Origin: Tannerella serpentiformis
Lineage (GTDB): Bacteria > Bacteroidota > Bacteroidia > Bacteroidales > Tannerellaceae
Assembly: GCF_003033925.1 (NCBI RefSeq)
Contig: NZ_CP028365.1
Coordinates: 1,364,001-1,428,000 of the forward strand
Length of the DNA: 64,000 nucleotides
Direction of reading: 5' to 3'
This document shows positions 59,168 to 64,000 of this stretch, in pieces; position 1 is the first letter of the stretch; every line of letters begins with the position of its first letter. Position numbers and translations under genes: made by a program. Below the pieces are notes generated by a model. The model saw only the letters and a program-made list of their open reading frames with translations. It had not been told where the DNA came from and ran no database searches.

Positions 59168-60178
59168 TTATTCCTCTTCATCCAAATACTCCTCCTTGAA
59201 GATGTTGACCAGCAGGAAGAACATCGAGATCAGCAGTGGGCCGAAGATGATGCCCCAGAAGCCGAATAGGGACAGGCCGAGGATGACACCGAAGACGGTG
59301 ATCAGTGGGTGAGTGTCGGCCAGACGTTTCTGGAGGATGAAGCGCACCACGTTGTCGATGTTGATCAGTATGATGGAGCAGTAGGCCGCCAGACCCGCCG
59401 CATCGACCCATCGGCCAAGGATCAGCAGGTAGACAACGAGCGGTACCCACACGATGCTCGTCCCGATGATCGGAATAATCGTCGCAAAGCACGTCAGGAC
59501 GGCAAAGAGCAGTGCACTCGGCAGGTCGAAGAAAAGGTATGCCGCGTAGGCCACCAGTCCCTGCACGATGGCCAGCAATGGGATTCCCACGGCATTCGAC
59601 CGCACCATCCGGTAGATCTCGTTAACCACCCGCAGCCGGTGCTCCTCCTTGAACGGCAGCAGCTCGTAGACATAGCGCTCGATGCGACGGAAGTCCACCA
59701 GAATGAAATAGAGGAAGAAGACGAGCACGACGAGTGTCACCGCCATGCTGCTCACCTGCCCGATCACGTACTGCACGCCGCGACTCATGTATCCCGTGGC
59801 CATCGTCAGATTGTCGAACGTGAAGAGGTCGTAGCCGAAGCGCCGCTTGATCTGCCGGTCAATGTCGTCCACCATCTGCTGCAGACCCGAAATGTCCATG
59901 TTGATATGCTGCACCCGTTCGACCGTCATCCAGCCAATCAGCGTCAGCGGCCCCAGGATCATCACGGCTACCTCAATAAGCACCACCACCGTGGCCAAGA
60001 CCCGCGGCCAGTGCCACCGCTCTGTCAGCGTGATCATCTGCCCACGTACGAGCACAAAAATCGTGAACGCTCCCAGCAGTCCGCTGACAAACGCCCACAG
60101 TTCACCCACAATCAGCGCCCCCAGCCCCAAAATGAGCGTGACGAGCGAATACTTCCAATACTTCTCTTTCGTTGACAT
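59168..60178 (-). CDS. AI-2E family transporter (PerM-like)
   Basis: 336 residues with eight or so membrane segments, among them YSLVTLILGLGALIVGELWA, ALLFAVLTCFATIIPIIGTS and GLSLFGFWGIIFGPLLISMF. The last matches the family's G-x-x-G-(I/F)-x-G-P-L motif. The family includes putative autoinducer-2 exporters and Na+(Li+)/H+ antiporters, so the substrate is not known. It ends 20 bp before the antitoxin gene start on the same strand. Confidence 0.88.
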   Translation of the reverse strand: MSTKEKYWKYSLVTLILGLGALIVGELWAFVSGLLGAFTIFVLVRGQMITLTERWHWPRVLATVVVLIEVAVMILGPLTLIGWMTVERVQHINMDISGLQQMVDDIDRQIKRRFGYDLFTFDNLTMATGYMSRGVQYVIGQVSSMAVTLVVLVFFLYFILVDFRRIERYVYELLPFKEEHRLRVVNEIYRMVRSNAVGIPLLAIVQGLVAYAAYLFFDLPSALLFAVLTCFATIIPIIGTSIVWVPLVVYLLILGRWVDAAGLAAYCSIILINIDNVVRFILQKRLADTHPLITVFGVILGLSLFGFWGIIFGPLLISMFFLLVNIFKEEYLDEEE

Positions 60179-60283
60179 TGATTCTTCCTTTTGATAGGCC
60201 CATTCTACATGGCCCGCACATTATATAACGTATAAAAATCGCCTGTTTGCAGCCCAAAAGTAGCCCAAACCGAGGCTCCGCTG

Positions 60284-60440
60284 CATTTCTTTTTGTCCAA
60301 AAGCCCCATCTGTGCTTGACGACAAGACTTTTGGGCGAAAAGGACGTCTGCCCGTGCCTCGTGGCAATACTTCTGGAAAAAAAGGAGGCCTGTCGATGCC
60401 TTGAGACAGGAGTTCTTGGAAAAAAAGAAGCCGATCTTCT
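60284..60440. repeat. 42 bp tandem units, inverted arm (4 copies)
   Basis: Units at about 60284, 60326, 60368 and 60410, each 42 bp (GACTTTTGGGCGAAAAGGACG and TACTTCTGGAAAAAAAGGAGG). Their reverse complement matches the arm at 60829-60990. Confidence 0.8.
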
Positions 60441-60489
60441 GGTTCTGATCCTATCATATTTCGAGATATGGTAGAGATTGAGACCTTGT

Positions 60490-60800
60490 TTTATACTTCA
60501 TCTTAGGATATATAGGTGTATGAAATCAGGTTTGAAGTGTATCTCAAAATATATGTCCGTATGAGGGTATGTAGATACTTCATTTTGAAATACGCTATAA
60601 GATGGGTGTTCGAATTGAACTGCATTTTTTTATGAGATAGAATATGAATCACGTATTTGATACGTATTTTGGAATGAGATAGTAGCGTATGATCGGATTA
60701 GATCTTATTTTGAGATGAGCTATTGGCGGAATATAGGATAGATACGTATCTCAAAATGAATAATCAATCTATGCTTCATTTTGCACCATATTTCCAGATA
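60490..60800. repeat. Degenerate AT-rich array, 41-42 bp spacing
   Basis: CATTTTGAAAT-like words at 60581, 60623, 60665 and 60706 (spacing 42, 42, 41), and the inverted ATCTCAAAAT at 60541 and 60748. Surroundings are 30-35% GC. A less regular unit falls near 60500 and 60777. Confidence 0.65.
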
Positions 60801-60828
60801 TAGAACAATATGAACAAGGTTTCGAGGT

Positions 60829-60995
60829 TCCTTTTTTTATAGACCTATTGTCGCGAGGTGCTGGCGGGCCTCCTTTTTCTCCAGAGGTACTGTCATGAGG
60901 CATTGACGGATCTCCTTTTTTCCCAGAGGTGCTGCCACGAGGTGTTGGCTGGTCTTCTTTTTCTCCAGAGGTACTGTCACGAGGCGGTTTCAGGG
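60829..60995. repeat. 42 bp tandem units, direct arm (4 copies)
   Basis: CCAGAGGT at 60881, 60923 and 60965, 42 bp apart, with a degenerate unit before (about 60839). The whole 60.28-61.0 kb region is two arms in opposite orientation around an AT-rich centre. No gene is seen in 60179-61179. Confidence 0.8.
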
Positions 60996-61131
60996 CTTTG
61001 GTGCTACAAAAGTTAGGATAAGTATGCCGTTTCGATAAGATTTTGCCGGATAGAAGCAGGATAAAAGGACGGAATTACCCCGCTGGTCTTTGTTCTTGAG
61101 ATAAACCGAATAGGAAATTGAATCCGCCGCT

Positions 61132-61139
61132 TACCTTTG
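61132..61139 (+). promoter_or_regulatory. -7 promoter element of the methylmalonyl-CoA operon
   Basis: TACCTTTG, a match to TAnnTTTG, 41 bp upstream of the mce ATG. The -33 is not clear. Confidence 0.6.
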
Positions 61140-61179
61140 CCCGCACATTAACATTATTCACTAATAAAGCAAAGTCACA

Positions 61180-61581
61180 ATGGAAATTACCCACATCGAA
61201 CATCTCGGCATCGCCGTGAAGAGCATCGAGGAACAGCTGCCTTACTACGAGGAAGTATTGGGCGCTAAGTGTTACAACATCGAGGTTGTGGAAGACCAGA
61301 AGGTTAAGACCGCCTTCTTCAAGTTTGGCCAGACGAAGATCGAGCTTCTGGAGCCTACCAGCCCTGAGAGCACCATCGCCAAGTTCATCGAGAAGCGCGG
61401 CGAAGGCATCCATCACATCGCCTTTGCTACGCCCGACGTACAGGCCGCCCTTGACGAAGCCGCATCGAAAGGTGTGCAGCTGATCGACAAGAAGCCGCGC
61501 CCAGGCGCTGAAGGCCTCCACATCGCCTTCCTGCATCCCAAATCCACACACGGAGTCCTCACCGAACTCTGTATGAAATGA
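61180..61581 (+). CDS. mce: Methylmalonyl-CoA epimerase
   Basis: 133 residues, typical. A vicinal-oxygen-chelate fold of two glyoxalase-like modules: IEHLGIAVKSIEEQLPYYEE with the first metal His, then GEGIHHIAFATPDVQAALDE with the second. IELLEPTSPESTIAKFIEKR and GVLTELCMK complete it. It interconverts (R)- and (S)-methylmalonyl-CoA in the succinate-to-propionate pathway. It is first of the operon with mmdA 26 bp downstream. Confidence 0.95.
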   Translation: MEITHIEHLGIAVKSIEEQLPYYEEVLGAKCYNIEVVEDQKVKTAFFKFGQTKIELLEPTSPESTIAKFIEKRGEGIHHIAFATPDVQAALDEAASKGVQLIDKKPRPGAEGLHIAFLHPKSTHGVLTELCMK

Positions 61582-61607
61582 GAACCCTTTAAACAGATAA
61601 GAAGGAA

Positions 61608-63161
61608 ATGAGCAATCAACTTGAAAAGGTAAAAGAACTCATCGCCCAGCGTGAGAAAGCCCGCCTGGGTGGCGGCGAAAAGGCCATCGCTAAGCAGCAC
61701 GAGCGCGGTAAATACACCGCCCGTGAGCGCATCAACATGTTGCTCGACGAAGGCAGCTTCGAAGAGATGGACATGTTCGTAGAGCACCGCTGCACGAACT
61801 TCGGACAGGACAAGAAGAAGATCCTTGGCGACGGCGTAGTGACCGGTAGCGGTACGATCGACGGACGCTTGGTGTACGTCTTTGCGCAAGACTTCACCGT
61901 CTTCGGCGGTTCGCTCTCCGAGACCATGGCGCAGAAGATCTGCAAGGTCATGGACAAGGCCATGATGATGGGTGCACCCTGCATCGGCATTAACGACTCG
62001 GGTGGCGCACGTATTCAGGAAGGCGTCAACGCCCTGGCCGGATACTCGGAAATCTTCCAGCGTAACATCCTGGCGTCGGGTGTCATCCCGCAGATCTCGG
62101 GCATCTTCGGCCCCTGCGCAGGTGGCGCTGTGTACTCTCCGGCCCTGACCGACTTCACGCTTATGACCGAGGGCACATCCTACATGTTCCTCACCGGCCC
62201 CAAGGTGGTTAAGACCGTGACGGGCGAAGACGTGACGCAGGAAGACCTCGGCGGTGCCAGCGTACACTCCACCAAGTCTGGCGTGACTCACTTCACAGCT
62301 AAGACCGAAGAAGAAGGTCTGGCCACCATCCGCCAGCTGCTCAGCTACATTCCGCAGAACAACCTCGAGGAGGCTCCGCTGAAGGAATGCAACGACCCGA
62401 TCGACCGTCTGGACGACAACCTGAACGAGATTGTTCCCGACAACCCCAACCGGGCCTACAACATGTACGAGGTGATCAATACCATCGTCGACGATCACGA
62501 GTTCTTCGAGATTCAGCCCAACTACGCCAAGAACATCATCATCGGTTTCGCCCGCTTCAACGGCCAGTCCGTCGGTGTAGTGGCCAACCAGCCGAAGTTC
62601 ATGGCCGGAGTGCTCGACTGCAATGCTTCGCGTAAGGGTGCCCGCTTCGTTCGCTTCTGCGACGCCTTCAACATCCCCATCATCACGCTCGTTGACGTGC
62701 CGGGCTTCCTCCCCGGAACGGGTCAGGAGTACAACGCCGTTATCCTGCACGGAGCCAAGCTGCTCTACGCTTACGGCGAGGCTACAGTGCCCAAGATCAC
62801 GGTTACGCTGCGTAAGTCGTACGGTGGATCGCACATCGTCATGAGCTGTAAGCAGCTCCGTGGCGACTTGAACTACGCTTGGCCGACGGCCGAGATCGCC
62901 GTAATGGGCGGATCGGGCGCAGCCGAGGTGCTCTACGCCAAGGAACTGAAGGAGGCTGCCGATCCTGCTGCGCTGATGGCTGAGAAGGTGAACGAGTACA
63001 ACAAGCTCTTCGCTAACCCCTACAACGCCGCACGTTATGGCTACATCGACGATGTGATCGAGCCGCGTAACACGCGCTTCCGCATCATCCGCGCCCTGCA
63101 ACAGCTTCAGACCAAGAAGCTGACTAACCCGGCTAAGAAGCACGGAAATATCCCCTTGTAA
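61608..63161 (+). CDS. mmdA: Methylmalonyl-CoA decarboxylase alpha subunit (carboxyltransferase)
   Basis: 517 residues, full length. Two crotonase-like carboxyltransferase domains: [60 protein letters not shown] and the C-terminal [40 protein letters not shown]. It moves CO2 from methylmalonyl-CoA to biotin in the Na+-pumping decarboxylase that makes propionyl-CoA. It could also serve propionyl-CoA carboxylase, but the OadG gene next door favours the decarboxylase. It shows strong codon bias, as for a highly expressed gene. Confidence 0.95.
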   Translation: MSNQLEKVKELIAQREKARLGGGEKAIAKQHERGKYTARERINMLLDEGSFEEMDMFVEHRCTNFGQDKKKILGDGVVTGSGTIDGRLVYVFAQDFTVFGGSLSETMAQKICKVMDKAMMMGAPCIGINDSGGARIQEGVNALAGYSEIFQRNILASGVIPQISGIFGPCAGGAVYSPALTDFTLMTEGTSYMFLTGPKVVKTVTGEDVTQEDLGGASVHSTKSGVTHFTAKTEEEGLATIRQLLSYIPQNNLEEAPLKECNDPIDRLDDNLNEIVPDNPNRAYNMYEVINTIVDDHEFFEIQPNYAKNIIIGFARFNGQSVGVVANQPKFMAGVLDCNASRKGARFVRFCDAFNIPIITLVDVPGFLPGTGQEYNAVILHGAKLLYAYGEATVPKITVTLRKSYGGSHIVMSCKQLRGDLNYAWPTAEIAVMGGSGAAEVLYAKELKEAADPAALMAEKVNEYNKLFANPYNAARYGYIDDVIEPRNTRFRIIRALQQLQTKKLTNPAKKHGNIPL

Positions 63162-63194
63162 CCTCTTGTAGAACCAAAGCAACCGTTTGGTCTT

Positions 63195-64000
63195 ATGAAA
63201 ACAAAGGGAATGTTTTTGGCCATGGTACTGCTCGTTTGCAGCCTCGCTGCAAGCGGGCAGTCCGCTTCTTCTATCCGCCTGAACGAGGTGCTGGTCATCA
63301 ACGTCGACAACTTCGTCGATGATTATGGATCAAGGAGCGGATGGATCGAACTCTTCAACAACTCGCCCGGAACGATCGACCTGAAAGGGTGTTACCTGAC
63401 AAACGACGTCAACAACCCCCGTAAATACATGATCCCCAAAGGCGACGTCAAGACCAAGATCCCACCTCGCCAGCATGCACTATTCTGGGCCGACAACAAG
63501 GCCTCACGCGGAACATTTCATTTGAACTTTACGTTGGATCCCGAGCGTGAAAACACGATTTTCATCTTCGATTCTGACGGGAAAACGCTGATCGATAAAG
63601 TCACCGTCCCCGTTGGACAAAAGCCCGACGTGAGTTATGGCCTGACACTCGACGGGGGTGACACCTGGGCAACACTCGAAAAAGTAACCCCGGACACGAA
63701 CAACAAAGTGTTGGACTCAAATGAAAAGATCGAGAACTTTCAGACGAACGACCCCTGGGGCATAGGCATGACCTTAACGGCAATGGCCGTCGTCTTTGCG
63801 GGGCTGATCGTACTCTACTTCCTCTTCAAACAAGTCGGACGCATCGCTATCCATGCCAGTCGTCGACGCTCCGAGAAGGCCGGTATGACCGGTGTCGCCG
63901 TCAAGAGCAGCGGACAGGAGTCGGGCGAAATTTTTGCCGCTATTGCATTGGCACTCTACGAAGTGTCTGAGGATACCCACGATATTGAGAGCACGGTGCT
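63195..64000 (+). CDS. Decarboxylase gamma subunit (OadG) with lamin-tail domain, partial
   Basis: 268 codons before the right edge, no stop. Signal peptide MKTKGMFLAMVLLVCSLAAS, then a lamin-tail (LTD) domain: IRLNEVLVINVDNFVDDYGS, GWIELFNNSPGTIDLKGCYL and HALFWADNKASRG. A single membrane helix lies at residues 192-212 (MTLTAMAVVFAGLIVLYFLF), as in OadG/MmdD subunits, then a short cytoplasmic tail (EIFAAIALALYEVSEDTHDI). It would anchor the decarboxylase to the membrane. The lamin-tail fusion is a Bacteroidota form. Confidence 0.85.
   Translation, partial: MKTKGMFLAMVLLVCSLAASGQSASSIRLNEVLVINVDNFVDDYGSRSGWIELFNNSPGTIDLKGCYLTNDVNNPRKYMIPKGDVKTKIPPRQHALFWADNKASRGTFHLNFTLDPERENTIFIFDSDGKTLIDKVTVPVGQKPDVSYGLTLDGGDTWATLEKVTPDTNNKVLDSNEKIENFQTNDPWGIGMTLTAMAVVFAGLIVLYFLFKQVGRIAIHASRRRSEKAGMTGVAVKSSGQESGEIFAAIALALYEVSEDTHDIESTV

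Noticed and set aside
60221-60457. A 78-codon minus-strand frame with FFQELLSQGIDRPP repeats
   Set aside because: It is read across the 42 bp inverted arm, and the repeated peptides follow the DNA period.
61413-63182. A 589-codon open frame on the minus strand opposite mmdA
   Set aside because: It covers the complement of mce and mmdA, which match known families. Its composition is what antisense reading of a strongly biased gene gives.
1-64000. tRNA or rRNA genes
   Set aside because: No cloverleaf with a TTCGA loop, and no rRNA-like sequence, was recognised by eye. A covariance-model search would settle it.

Overview
The window looks like chromosomal DNA of a GC-rich oral or gut Bacteroidales, most like Tannerella or a close relative of Porphyromonadaceae/Tannerellaceae. 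This rests on three type IX secretion (T9SS) style C-terminal sorting domains, BACON and BspA-like leucine-rich repeat proteins, Bacteroidota promoters (TTTG, about 20 bp, TAnnTTTG), a long NusB, and the methylmalonyl-CoA epimerase/decarboxylase locus with a lamin-tail OadG. The species is an inference. No rRNA or tRNA gene was recognised.

Layout. 0-8.8 kb (minus strand) is housekeeping: coaE, a YbbR protein, yajC and nusB, then a sugar aminotransferase, metG and a TPR histidine kinase. 9-32.6 kb (plus strand) is an accessory island of exported proteins. It holds two large T9SS cargo proteins built from BACON and Ig-like modules, several lipoproteins, a nucleoside hydrolase, an HU-like protein, a DUF6261-type protein and three tandem families of unknown secreted paralogues. 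In 14.8-22.2 kb every gap is filled with GC-rich hairpin (REP-like) sequence, and a Y1 (HUH) REP-type transposase lies between two near-identical copies of it. 33-46 kb returns to housekeeping: polyprenyl synthase, polA, pyrF, prfA, purM, two wall glucosaminidases (one frameshifted) and cdd. 46-56.5 kb carries topB, an ECF sigma factor, a BspA-like protein, deoC, a MazG-like hydrolase, dtd, uvrC and mnmG. Next to mnmG are a perfect parS site and a 1.1 kb gene-free stretch with DnaA-box-like words, a good replication-origin candidate. 57.6-60.2 kb holds a Doc-type toxin with its DNA-binding partner and an AI-2E family permease. 61-64 kb begins the methylmalonyl-CoA decarboxylase operon.

The most unusual signal is a set of intergenic tandem arrays, at about 2.9-3.2, 32.6-33.3, 41.5-41.8, 46.5, 52.5-52.7 and 60.3-61.0 kb. 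Their unit sequences are mostly unrelated, yet nearly all share a unit length of 41-42 bp (four helical turns), and most have a dyad-symmetric core in each unit. They are neither CRISPR arrays nor convincing genes. The shared period across unrelated sequences suggests a common mechanism or binding protein.

How the genes work together: the island encodes envelope-facing proteins (lipoproteins and T9SS cargo), likely controlled from a promoter at 9.11-9.14 kb that overlaps a perfect 20 bp palindrome. The REP-type transposase probably accounts for the spread of hairpin DNA between them. The core genes are ordinary and help orient the unusual intergenic structures.
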